Positions 43,878 through 54,581 of a stretch of 64,000 bases of DNA are shown here, one piece after another; position 1 is the stretch's first letter; every line of letters begins with the position of its first letter. The stretch is from Phaeosaccion multiseriatum (Eukaryota > Ochrophyta, other classes), in NCBI GenBank assembly GCA_965112735.1, contig OZ218952.1, positions 2,914,001 through 2,978,000 of the forward strand, read 5' to 3'. The translations under genes were made by a program, and so were the position numbers. The notes beneath the pieces were generated by a model that saw only the letters and a program-made list of their open reading frames with translations, made no database searches and had not been told where the DNA came from.

Positions 43878-46800
43878 GTTACTACTGTTACTGCCACTCT
43901 CTGCCTCACCTTCCATCCCCCCACCGACCGTTCGGGAACTCGTCCCAAATCTCTGTCCTCGAGATGTAGCTGTGCGGCCGATTGGCCCAGTGAATAGGCC
44001 TGACGTCCTCCTTCTCTCGACTCGCCAGCGCTGACGCCCTCCACGGATAGAGCCTCCGACTCGCTGCACACTCCGTGTAGCACGGGAACGTCTCCCCGTT
44101 TACCTGCAGCACAGCACAGCATAAGCAGTTGGTGATACAGCACACCGAGGGGCGCATTTCGCACGTACAGCACATGGAGAGGGAGAGAGAGAGATGAGCA
44201 TAGGAAGGCCATCAGCCATCATAGCATCAGCGCATCGAGAGGGAAGAGGGAAGTAAAAATATTGGTGACAAAGATGGACAGTCCGTCGTGTCTTCAGAGG
44301 TGCATAGCACAGCGCACCCAGAGGGGAGCGAGTGAGTAAGTCAGTGGGTGAGTGGGTGGGTGAGTGAGTAAGTGAGTGAGTGAGGAAGTGAGTGGGTGAG
44401 TGAGTGAGTGGGTGGGTGAGTGAGTGAGCGGGTGGGTGCGTAAGTGAGTGGGTGGGTGAGTGAGTGGGTGAGTGAGTGAGTGAGTAGGTGAGTAAGTTAG
44501 TGAGTGAGTAAGTGAGTGAGTAAGTGAGTGAGTGAGGAAGTGAATGAGTGAGTAAGCGAGCGAGCGAGTGGAGTGAGTGAATGAGTGAGTAAGCGAATGA
44601 GCGAGTGGAGTGAGTGAGACGGTGAGAGGCAGGGCGGAGGGGACTCTCTCACCTCTCCGCCCTCTAAGATGAGCCTGACGGAACGCTCAAGATTGAGGGT
44701 GTAAAAGTGCAGACCTGGCGCTCCGGCTGCTACGAGTGTCTTGCACATGTTCATCGCCTGGCCAGGACGAGAAAGAGGGTTGATCGGCAGCAGTAGAGGG
44801 GTTAGCTGATAGCAGTGCAGACGATGAAAGTAGCGAGAAAAGCGTGGGAATGAAGAAGGGAAGGCCCTGTTAAGTGAGGGCGTGAAGGCAAGGAAGAAGA
44901 GCCGTACGCACGCGAACATACGGCAACATGCCCAATATACACACACGCAACATGCCCACAAATAACTACACACGTACCAGCTCCACCCCAAACTGCTTGA
45001 CGGCCTCGTCGTCGTGCTTGACAGGCTCCAGCGCCTCCATCACCTCGGGGGGCACTCTCGTTTTGGCAAAGGACGTCATCCTCACTAAGGCCGTGTGGTT
45101 CTGAATGGGCATAATGCCCGGGATGATGGGGCACTTGATGCCCACTTCGAGGCACGCCTTGACGTAGTCTGTATAGGCGCTCGTGTCGTAGAAGAACTGT
45201 TGGGAGGGGGTGGGGGTGGGGGTAGGGTATCGTGGCACAGCTTAGGCTCAATCTAAACGGTAGTGAGAGCGAAGAAGGACAGTGCTGGCTCTGCCACTCT
45301 TGCTTCTCTACTCCCACCCCCACCCACCCCCCCCCCAAGAAATTCCACACCACTGTCTGCTTCAGAGCTTCAGCTGTCACCTGTGTGATGATAAAGTCCG
45401 CCCCTGCGTCGACCTGATGGCGAAGAAGCACACATGACGAATGGATGGGTACAGTGACGAATGGATGGGTACAGTGACGAATGGATGGGTATAGTGAGAG
45501 TTCAGTGACGAATGGGAGGGGCAGGTGAAGCCTTGTGCGCCTTGGTGGTGTACACAGCGTAGGGGAATGAATGGAAGGAGGTAGGCAGCACCAACATCAT
45601 CATCATCGTCCGTCCGTGAGTCCTTCACAAAGGCATTATGACCTCCTTCCCCAAGAGCCCGACACGTGAATAAATACTCGTGCGTTTCGTCTTCTTCCGC
45701 TCCCTCCCTCCCTCCCTCCCGGTCATTCATCCATTCATTCCTGCCCTCCGCCTTGCGTCTTGTACCTGCTGTTCGCTCACTCACTCACCACTCACTCTCC
45801 TCACTACTCACTCACTCACTCACCACTCACTCACCCACTCACTCACTCTCATTCCACTCACTCACTCACTCACTCCCTCCCTCCCTCCCTCACCTTTTCC
45901 TTGAGATACTTGAGCTCTTCTTCTCTGCTTGTCCTGTCGGCGTGTCCCTCAGGGTGCCCGGCCACTGCGATACCAAAGTAATCGCCGTGCTCCTCCCTAG
46001 CCAGGCGCACGAGGTCAGCGGCATAGCTTTGGGTAGGTGCATAGAGAGAGAGGGGGGGGGGAGGAAAGAGAGAGATGGAGAGAGAGAGGGGGGGGGAGGT
46101 GGAAAGAGAGGGAGAGGGAGGGAGAGAGAGGGAGAGGGAGGGAGAGATACACGTGAGAGAGTTACACATCGACGCAGATAGTTTCAAACAGCGCAGCACA
46201 GAGCGTTGGAGAGGAGAAGAGAGATGAGGAGAGCGTGTGACGGGTTCCTTGGCAGTTTAGCGCCCCAGCACTAAGTAGGCTGCTTACATCGGCCTCGATT
46301 TCGGCCGTCTCTCCCTCCCAAGTTCCCTCCCACATTCTCTCTCTCCTTCCCTCCCTCCCTTCCTCACCTGACCCCCCCCTTCGCTGGTTCCCACGACGCG
46401 TCGCCCTTGGCGGGGTCGCCTCGAAGAGCCAGGATATTCTGAACCCCTGCCTCCCGCGCCTGAGATGAAGCAGGCATCATTGGAGAGCATCATGGGCGAG
46501 AAGTAAGGAGTGAAAGGGAGGCTCAAGCATCACTATCCGAGAGGGGAGAGAGGGGGGATGGGGTGGGGTGGGACCGTAGGCATGCTTGGCCAGAAGGGGA
46601 GGGGCGCTGGTACTATTGCTTGTTTGACTTGCCTGTCTGAGCGCCGTCTTGAGCTCGTCTATGGTGAGGTCCGTGCAGGTGAGATGCATGAGCACCTCCA
46701 CTCCGAGGTACTTCTGGGCCTTGGCACTAATCGCTTGGGTCAGGTCGGCAGTGCTGCCGCCTGCGCCCCAGGTCACGTCCACAAACAAAGGCTCCAGAGA

Positions 46801-47139
46801 GGCCATTCGCTCCATCCGCAAGTGCCTAGCCAGCACGGGCATGGAGGCAATGGAGAAAGAAGCAAAGCGAAGGAGAGAAGGGTAACTTAGCCGATGACCA
46901 CAAATATTGATAGGCAGAGACGAGGGGGGGTGTGGGAGAGCGCAGGGATGTGAAATGTGAGGCAATTCCGTCGCTCCCAGCAACGACAGAGTCCACGAGG
47001 ACGTCACAGAGCTTGCACAGGGGCAAGGAGCGACTCACAAGTTTTCTACGCCCGACTCTGTCTTCGGAGGGAAGAACTCGAAGGAGTAGAAGGTGTGCTT
47101 GTCCTTCATAGCCTCTTTCATCTTGTCAATGATCTTCAT
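40545..47139 (-). CDS. MTHFR: Methylenetetrahydrofolate reductase
   Basis: Fourteen exons: 47139-47039, 46825-46633, 46459-46368, 46026-45894, 45413-45381, 45196-44978, 44757-44653, 44103-43910, 43563-43491, 43161-43117, 42218-42143, 41954-41791, 41521-41318 and 40721-40545. All phases agree; 602 residues. The N-terminal catalytic barrel shows [72 protein letters not shown] and GLHFYTLN. The C-terminal regulatory half shows [80 protein letters not shown] and [20 protein letters not shown]. The enzyme reduces 5,10-methylene-THF to 5-methyl-THF for methionine synthesis. Intron 2 uses a GC donor (CAG|GCAAGT). Many introns are microsatellite-filled. Exon 13 start could shift by a few codons. Confidence 0.95.
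40805..41135. repeat. (GGA)n tract in last MTHFR intron
   Basis: About 330 bp of GGA/GGGG repeats, including two AGCAGCAGCACCAGGAGGAG blocks. It is CTC-rich on the sense strand. The intron itself opens GCG|GTGAGTGAGTGAG. Confidence 0.95.
42230..42345. repeat. Degenerate (TTG)n/GTGTTG repeat
   Basis: In MTHFR intron 10, next to the acceptor of exon 11. On the sense strand it is CAACAACACAACACC. Confidence 0.85.
42480..42520. repeat. (GA)n microsatellite
   Basis: About 19 GA units in MTHFR intron 10. Confidence 0.9.
42857..42997. repeat. (GGAA)n microsatellite
   Basis: About 35 perfect GGAA units in MTHFR intron 10. Open frames over it (KEGRKEGR or FLPSFLPS) are not genes. Confidence 0.97.
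43832..43876. repeat. (CTG)n microsatellite
   Basis: About 14 CTG units in MTHFR intron 8. Confidence 0.95.
44332..44625. repeat. (GTGA)n satellite-like tract
   Basis: About 290 bp of degenerate GTGA/GTGG/GTAA units in MTHFR intron 7. On the sense strand it reads TCACTCAC, pyrimidine/A-rich. Confidence 0.95.
45773..45893. repeat. (CACT)n repeat starting at a 5' splice site
   Basis: On the sense strand MTHFR intron 4 begins AAG|GTGAGGGAGGGAGG and continues as (GAGT)n. The repeat includes the donor. Confidence 0.95.
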
Positions 47140-47403
47140 CGCTCTCTGCTGCGCTGTCGGCAGAGACGATTGCTGTCTGCTACGCTCTTCGCAGAAAGGG
47201 CCAGGAAGAGCGTCTTCCCTCTACTACAACGTCCTTTGGCCGAGAGAGAGGAGCTACGCAATCGGAGCGAGCCCAAATTAGAGAGCGCGCAAAGTATCCA
47301 AAGTGAGCGCCCCTTGCCGGCCCATACTCCCCCAAACGCGGATAAAAGTAACGCTGGGAGGAGAGAACACCTCAGCAATACACAATATATACAATACAGG
47401 AAG
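47140..47403. promoter_or_regulatory. Divergent promoter, MTHFR / SDR gene
   Basis: 264 bp between start codons. It includes GCAATACACAATATATACAA just before the SDR start, the only TATA-like sequence I noticed in the divergent gaps. Confidence 0.5.
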
Positions 47404-48888
47404 ATGAACAATGGCTGGTTTTGCTGCGCCCTGCTGTTGCTTGTGGCAGAGGCAGGGGCGTTTGCCTTCTCGCCCGCTTTGCAAATCACAGGCACAGGTA
47501 GGAGCAGTGTGAGAAGCTCGCGCTCGACCTCTCTGCGTATGACAGCTGCCGATGGGCCCTGGTCCCGAAGGCAGCTTCTGGAGAAAGGGACAAAAGCTGC
47601 GGGCTTCGCGGGGGCGGCCTTTGGGCTTCGATCAGTGGCCTTCCACGGAGCGATGTACGGTGGGTCCCCCGACTTGACGGGAAAGGTGAGGTTGACTCAA
47701 GGAAAAGCAAGGGTGTGGCTTGCGGTTGTTGAACGAGGCCTTGCATCCGTACCATACGCCCCCGCCCCTTTAGATTCTTCGAAACTCACGACGGCTGTGA
47801 TCACAGGAGCTGCTTGCGGTTGTTTGAACTGATCCGTATCGTACGCCCCTCCCTCTTTGCTTCTTGGAAACTCAGACAGCTGTGATTACAGGTGCAAACA
47901 CTGGGCTGGGGAAGTGTGCAGCGGAGCGTTTGGCAGGCCTGGGGGCAGATGTCGTCCTCGCGTGTCGGAGCCAAGAGAAGGCGGAGGCAGCCATTAAAGA
48001 CATCAAGGAAGCGGTTGGGCAGCAAGCCAAGGTGACCTTTCAATCTCTCGATCTCAACAGCTTGGCCTCAGTGGAGAAGTTTGCAAAGTCCTTCGAGAAG
48101 GAGGGTACGATTGACATACTCATGAACAATGCGGGCGTCATGGCCATCCCAACCAAAGAGATGACGGTCGACGGTCACGAGAAGCAGTTTGGCATCAACC
48201 ACCTCGGGCATTGTAAGTGTGTATTTCAACCCGCTACTGCTGTTGTTTGCGCTTTCTCTTTTGCTCCCAAGTAGTCGCTGTGGGTGACTCAAGGGATGTC
48301 TCACACTCGTTCCTGTACACCTCTTGTCCCACAGTTCACCTCACCAATCTGCTCCTGCCGAGCCTGAAGCGCTCCAACGAAGCTCGAGTGATCTCTGTGT
48401 CCAGCAGTGCCCACACCATCCCCGGCTCCCTGTCCAAGGAGCCCGTGAACTGGGAAGACCCCCAGATGGACGGCAAGTACGCGCCCTGGATATCATATGG
48501 ACAGTCCAAACTGGCAAACGTCCTCTTCACGCGAGAGCTGCACAGCCGTCTGGTCAGCAGCGGCAACGGGTCCATCACGGCCACATGCCTTCACCCCGGT
48601 GCATGCACCACCGAACTGGGGAGATATCTCTTTGACGCAGACAATATTTCTCCCTTGGCGTACCCACTGCTGCTCGGAGCCACCTACCTCACCAAGACTC
48701 CCCGGGCCGGGGCACAGACACAAATTAGACTCGCGGCAGACCCGCGGCTGACAGGGGAGGCAGCCGGTGGCAAGTACTTTGAAGAGTGCCACGAGAGTGT
48801 CACCTCTTCTCTCGCCAAGGACACTGCATTGGGCAAGGAGCTGTGGGCCCTCTCAGAGAAGCTCACCAAGAAGCCTTTCACCGTTTGA
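47404..48888 (+). CDS. Plastid-targeted short-chain dehydrogenase/reductase
   Basis: Three exons, 47404-47685, 47876-48212 and 48335-48888, give 390 residues. A signal peptide is followed by GAFAFSP, a textbook ASAFAP plastid motif, and an Arg/Ser-rich transit region. SRRQLLEKGTKAAGFAGAAF after it resembles a twin-arginine thylakoid signal. The catalytic domain has the cofactor motif TGANTGLGK (99-107), NNAG in the third strand region, SVSSSAH (around 227-233) and the active-site YGQSK (Y261, K265), then HPGACTTELGRYL. This pattern is closest to retinol-dehydrogenase, WWOX and protochlorophyllide-reductase-like SDRs that use NADP(H). Substrate is not predictable; a pigment or terpenoid step in the plastid is a guess. 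A 95-bp duplication of the exon 2 acceptor region lies in intron 1. Confidence 0.85.
47718..47908. repeat. Tandem duplication of an intron-exon boundary
   Basis: Two copies of about 95 bp (47718-47812 and 47813-47908) share CTTGCGGTTGTT, ACGCCCC and GAAACTCA followed by GCTGTGAT and ACAGG. The second contains the working acceptor of SDR exon 2 (CTCAG|ACAGCTG). In the first the acceptor reads CTCACG and is broken. Confidence 0.8.
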
Positions 48889-49280
48889 GTAGGGCCTTGC
48901 GGTAGAGATAGTGAGGGCGGTGAGGAAGGGTATTGAGGCGGCATCGGCTCGACCAAGTCGGTCCGATTCGATTCAATCGATGGAGCGAGGCTGGTTGGTC
49001 ACGGCACAAAACACGCACACAAACACACACATCATCATGATCACAAGGCGGCATTTTTGAGCTTCCCCCGTCGCCTTTCGTGCAGAGCGTAGTGCAAGAC
49101 TTTCCCCTCTCTCTCCCTCTCTCTCTCTCTCGCCCCAACTGAATTTATCAACATTCTCTTGTTCAAAGCATTTTCACATGTACGGTCTAAATGTCTCTGA
49201 GTGTGGTGGGATCGCAGCAACGAAGCTCCCCCCACCCGGAGCCCGTCCACAATCTCAATCTGTCTACAGTTGTACCTCCC
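48889..49280. other. Convergent intergenic region
   Basis: 3' ends of the SDR and CSP41-like genes. It contains a (CT)n run near 49106-49130 and no gene. Confidence 0.4.
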
Positions 49281-50064
49281 TTATAGTTGTAACTCCCCAA
49301 GGTCTTCGTTGGGGTCTAATAATGGCGCCGCCTCCATCTCGTCAACAATACCCTCTCTCTCCTTCCTCTCCTTCTCCTCGGCCTCGTATTTTTGTCGTGC
49401 ACTGTCCAAAAACCCTCTGCAAAAGGATTGGGAAACATACACCACGGGCATCCACAAAAAAACAAGAAAGGCGGGGGAGGAGGGGGGAAATTGGAGATTG
49501 CAGAGGCAGCGAAAGGGCAAGAGCAGGGGGGGGGGGGATAAGGAGACGTCAGCGAAGGGTGGAGCAGACATGCGGGGGAAGGTGTTGTCACACCGAAACG
49601 GACACCAGAGCAGGAGCAAGGTATCAAGCACACTGACACACAAAGACACGGAAACGTGCTGTGAAAACATGGCGTGCACATGTTGTGAGCATGGCGTGAC
49701 AGTTGTGACTGGGACACAGACATCTCATGTGCTTGATTCAAGAGCATAGACTTGCGCGGTGATTGATTGAATATTCATGTTCAATGAATATTCTGTTCAA
49801 TGGCGCAGACCGGCAGACAGACAGACAGACAGGCGAGGCAGGCAGGCGAGGCAGGCAACGTAGAGTGAACGAGAACGTGGAGCGTGAGCATCACTTTTCT
49901 ACTCACGAGAAGAAGTCAGGCTCCTCTGGGTCGAGTGTCTCCTTCCACTCCTCCATCTGCTCCAATGCGTCAGGGAACTGCTTCAAGATGCCCCTTTTGA
50001 TCATCCATGGCACGTACTGGTGTTGGTGATACGGCCACGGGCATGGCAACGTCAGTCAACGAAA

Positions 50065-50110
<46 letters not shown>

Positions 50111-53100
50111 AGGGGAATTGGTTATAGGCCCAGGTCAACGAGAGCGAAGAAGGAACTGAAGTCAGCGAACATCAGAGAGGAGGGTAGGGGAGGGCAGCGG
50201 GGGAGGCCCTGGCTCTATGGCAAGTCAAAGCAAAGGTAAGAGGAAGGTGGGTGAGCGAAGGTGAGGAGAAGAGGGAGGGGAGGCAGCTCTTGGGCATAGT
50301 GACTACAGAAGGCACAGGGGGTCCAGTGATAGGCTACAGCTCTTGACAAGAGGCAAGAGACAAGCTGGGAATATTCAGCAGCAGCTGCTGCTACTGCTGC
50401 TGCTGCTGTTGGTGGTACTCCTGTTGCCTCGACCACTGCCTCACTGCCTCTGAGCCTCTTCACAGACGATTTGATTGTACCTGCTTGGGGGTAAATATAT
50501 AAACGTTCGCTTCGCAGGAGCGGTTGAGGTGGTGCGTGCGTGTGCGTGCGCGCGTGCGCTCAGGAGCTGCCTACCTCGAAAGAGACGAGGTTAAGCTCGT
50601 CATCCTTGTCGAAGTCCATCTCGTCGCCTCTCTCGTGGAGACCTTCAGCCTTGTACCCATCGTAGTACCACGACAGGTCATTCACAAGCGAGTGCTTAGG
50701 CTTCCAGCCTAGCAGACGCTTGGCCTGTGTCGGAGAGGAAAGAGGAGAGAGGCCGCCGAAGAAAGGCAAAGAATGAAACGAAAGCAAGGGGGGACGATGG
50801 AGTGTGTGTGAGACAGGGGGGGGGGGGGGGTGGCGGGAGGAGGAGGAGGTTCCCTCCCTGGTGAAGCTTGGCGGAGGCCAAAGGTGACGCCACACTTGCA
50901 CTCGGTACCACACACAAGCCCCTCTTTAGGTGGTGCTGTGGTACCGGGGCGTGGTGTGATACAATCAATGACATATCAGTCTCTCTTACCTTCTCGGGAT
51001 TGACGAAAAAGTGGTTGTTCCTGAACGGGAACCAGCCCTTGGGGAGTGTAAAGTCATCGGGGTCGTAATAGTTCATCTCGGGCACTTCCTTCCCCATGAC
51101 TTTAGCCACTTGCTTAACCAACCCGTTGTAGGAGATGTAACGGTCGGTGCCGCAGTTGAAGACCTGCCCGGGCGCCTTGTCGTTTCCAATGACGCTTGCC
51201 AACATGCTGGCGACGTCTTCGGCGTGGGTGATGCTCACCAATTGATCACCATGTAAGGGGATATTGTAGGGGTATACATCGTACTGGAGTCTGGGTGGTG
51301 ACGAAGGGAGGGAGGGAGGGAGGCACGAGAAGATCATGCATGCATTCATTCGTTCGTTCGTTCGCGAGTCCGTCAAAAGGGAAGGAAGGAGAAGGAGGCA
51401 GAGGGAAAAGATAGAGCGAGGGAGAGAGAGAGAGAGAGAGAGGGAGACGGTGATGAGAAAGCAGGTCCCACAAGAGGGGAAGAAGAGGCTTCAGACCAGG
51501 TCTGTTCCTTCAGCAGGAAGCACGCATTTCGACGAGTGTGGAACATTCTCTTGACTCCTTCCTGCTCCAAGTAGCAAGGCCTTAACAGGCAAGAGCGTCT
51601 CCCTCGCTAAACACACCTACAGCCCAACCCAACCCAACCCAACCAAGCTCAGCTCAGCCAAACCCATTCGTACCTATCAACAAAGTAGTCGAGGTATGCT
51701 CTCTTGTTGGTCTTGGGTCCGTAGATGTACTGCGGCCGAAAGGATGTCCAGGGTAGTCCCTCCTTCTCCGCAAGCATCTCCACTGTGCGCTGGCCTGTCT
51801 CCTTCACGGCGGATTCCTCTGTGAGAGGCACCTGTTTGGATCACCACATCACCACATCACCACATCACCACATCGCGGGAAAGAAAGAAGGAGGGAGGGA
51901 GGGCGGGAGGGAGGGAGGGAAAGTGCCAAGAAGGGGCACATGGGGGGGGGGATTGGGTAGTCAGAAGTGGAGGCGTAGAGGCACACGCAAGTATCACTGC
52001 TGCCGGTCTTTCGTGGCTTGTGTATCCCGAGCGGTCAGTTCGTCAGAGGTTTTGATGCATCATTAATGCATTCAGACTCGTGAAATTTATAGTTTGTTCA
52101 TCAACCCGCGGTAAGGTGCACACAGCTGGCAGTGGCGCAAATGTGGGGGAAAGAGGGGTGTGTTTGTGGAGGGTGACGCTTTGAGAGGGAAAGCTTCTGC
52201 TGCTGCCCTTGAGCCACGCATACAAGAAGGTGTCTCTCCCCTGCCATTGGGAAGTCAAGGCGAAGGGACAGCACCCTCTCTGCTTCTTCGGTTTCGGTCC
52301 TCACCTCATCGCTGTCCTTATACATGCCCCCCGATGAGACGTAGACATAGTTCGATACGCCCCATTTCTTGGCCGCATCCACCACATCCTGGACGGGGTA
52401 GGGATAGGAACGTAGGCAGGTAGATAGGTAGGAAGGTAGGTAAGTAGGTAGGGAGAAGGGAAAAAAAAGCGAAGGGCAAGAAGATGAGTACAGGGGGGGG
52501 GCGGCGCACTTAGGAGTGACGAGGAGCAAGATTGCACAACAACCAAAGCAGGACGCCAGAGTTCGCTTACCTGTGCGGTACTGACGTCTTTGGCGTAGTT
52601 GTCGAACACGTAGTCGAAGCTCTGCCCCTCCGGGATGAGCTTCCCCACGCCCTCGCCAAAGTCTCCCCACACCACCTTCACGCCCTTGCCCTCGAGGTCT
52701 CCGTACGATGCAAAGGGCTCCTTGGCCTTGTTCTTGCCGGCTCCGTCTTGCAGCAATACGACCTGCGCAAGTTGAGCAAAAGAGAGACAGGAAGAGCGTC
52801 AGCGTCAGTCCTTGCTTGGTTAGGGAGGAAGAAATGCGAGAAATGCTTCCTTCCGGCGGTCCTCGTTTCTATTCATGAGCCCCGTACCTCAATATCCTTG
52901 CCGACGAGGATGTTAGCGAGGTGGAAGCCAATCTCTCCATGGCCGCCTCCCTTGTTCTGCACGATGAGTGCCTTGCCTGCAGACATGTGCAAAGCCGCAC
53001 CTTTACTCATGCTACGGCTGCTGCTGCCACTCCTCGCGCCTAGCAGCGGCGTGGCAACTTGGAACCCCGAGCATGATGACATCAGGCATGATGCCACCAC

Positions 53101-53124
53101 CGCAACCACGGTATATACTCCCAT
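49281..53124 (-). CDS. CSP41-like plastid stem-loop RNA-binding protein (NAD-epimerase fold)
   Basis: Eight exons: 53124-52888, 52762-52571, 52388-52305, 51831-51674, 51290-50990, 50724-50575, 50016-49907 and 49416-49281, 455 residues. The signal peptide ends CSGF followed by QVATP and a Ser/Arg stretch, a bipartite plastid presequence. The Rossmann-like body reads ALIVQNKGGGHGEIGFHLA, VKVVWGDFGE, YVFDNYAKD, NYVYVSSGGMYKD, LPWTSFRPQYIYGP, LVSITHAEDVASML and GQVFNCGTDRYISYNG, as in CSP41a/b. These bind or cut chloroplast mRNA and rRNA stem-loops; the GxxGxxG of true epimerases is altered to NKGGGHGE. A 46-residue charged tail is added by exon 8. If its intron is retained, TGA follows at once and gives a shorter form. 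The start is 146 bp from LSm4. Confidence 0.9.
50071..50108. repeat. (GA)n microsatellite
   Basis: About 19 GA units in intron 6 of the CSP41-like gene. It is followed by a segment (50130-50220) that resembles the dispersed GCGAAGAAGGA repeat also seen near 45265-45300. Confidence 0.9.
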
Positions 53125-53270
53125 TCTTCTCCTAATTGTTGGAAGAGGCTGGGCCGAGGTCACGATTTTCAGTTTCCAGTTTCCGCTCTTTGACGTGTAA
53201 GGGAGCGCGAGCGAGATCGGCAAACGGAGCAAATCAAGAGAGATAGAGAGAAACAGAGAGAGAGGGGAAG
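53125..53270. promoter_or_regulatory. Divergent promoter, CSP41-like gene / LSm4
   Basis: 146 bp between start codons, the shortest gap of the window. Near 53167-53187 it holds TTTCAGTTTCCAGTTTCCGC, a double CAGTTTC element like that at 13615-13633. Confidence 0.6.
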
Positions 53271-54581
53271 ATGGTAAGTGCCGTGTCCGAAACTCTTCTC
53301 GCTGTTCGATACGCGTGATTGAGGTCCAAGATCTCCTTCTTCTCATTGTCGCTGCACACTGCCTCCCTTCTTCCTCCTCCTTGCCCTCCCTCCTCCCTCT
53401 CCGCCTCTTGCACAGCTTCCGCTTTCGCTGCTGAAGACGGCGCAGGGCCACCCTATGCTGGTAGAGCTAAAGAATGGGGACACGTACAACGGACGCTTAG
53501 AGGCATGTGACCACTGGATGAACATCAAACTTCGGGAGGTGATTTGGACCTCGAGGGTAAGCTTTGTGTCCAACACCGTTTAGCTGCTCCTGCTTGCTTT
53601 TGCTTCAGCAGCAGACATGTCGTGGGGTCTTGGGGAATGGACCGCTCGAGGGAAGGCTCTGGACCCAACCTTTCTGCTTGAAGAGAGGGACATACCCCTT
53701 TAACTGCGCTTTATATAGACATTGGGGGATGGGCTTGCTCGAGGCCAAGATCTGGACGTCTTCGTAGAGCCATAGAAGGGGCAGCCGCTGTGCCTGCTCC
53801 TTATTGGCAATTCTTTTCCCCTCCATGCCTCTAGCCTCAGCTTATGGTTGCTGTCTCTGCTCGCCCTCCCTCAATGCAATGCAGGACGGAGACCGCTTCT
53901 TTAAACTACCGGAGGTGTTCGTTCGTGGCAATAGTATCAAATACATGACAATTCCGGATGAAGTCATCGATTTGGTGTCGGAGGAGGAGCTAGCGAAGCG
54001 AGGTAGGTGGAAGGGCGACAAGTTCGGTGACATCTCCGTCCTCTGTCTTCCTTCCAACCCAAGCGAAAGCGAAGTGTGGGGCGTAGTCTACATCCTTCGT
54101 CCCACGTACACCGAACCACACACCAGCTCAAATCTGTTGGAGCTTTGTCGTTTGTCTCTGCCGATCAACGAGGCGTATCTCCATCTCTCTCTCTCTCTCA
54201 CACACACACACACCAATGCTGAATCCACTTGCCCATCACCTGCTTCCCTGACCCCTCCCGTCTCCTGGCTTCATCTCACACTCCCTTGGTGGTATTGTAC
54301 TCTTTCCGATGGCAGAACGGTCGAAAGGAGGGCGCGGAAGAGGAAGGGGAAGAGGAGGGCAGCTGGGGGAGCGCGGCGGCAGGGGGGGTGGAAGGGGGGG
54401 TGCTGGGAGGGGCGGTGGCAGAGGCGGGCGAGGGGGTGGCAGGGGGCGAGGCGAGGGGCGAGGGAGAGGTAGAGGAGGAGGGGGAGGAGAAGGCCGAGGA
54501 GGAGGAGGACGAGGAGGAGGAGGAGGAGGAGGAGGAGGAGGAGGAGGAGGAGGAGGAGGAGGAGGAGGGGGGGGGGGATAG
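53271..54581 (+). CDS. LSM4: U6 snRNA-associated Sm-like protein LSm4
   Basis: Four exons, 53271-53273, 53416-53556, 53885-54002 and 54316-54581, 175 residues. The first coding exon is the ATG alone, directly followed by GTAAGT. The Sm1 motif is [20 protein letters not shown] with [20 protein letters not shown]; Sm2 is [18 protein letters not shown]. After it comes a long RGG/poly-Gly tail ([10 protein letters not shown], then Gly from GGA repeats at about 54490-54575), as in known LSm4 proteins. LSm4 is part of the LSm2-8 ring on U6 snRNA in splicing and the LSm1-7 ring in cytoplasmic mRNA decay. RGG tails support P-body assembly and arginine methylation. The frame through the GGA repeat is fixed by the exon 3 phase. 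Confidence 0.95.
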
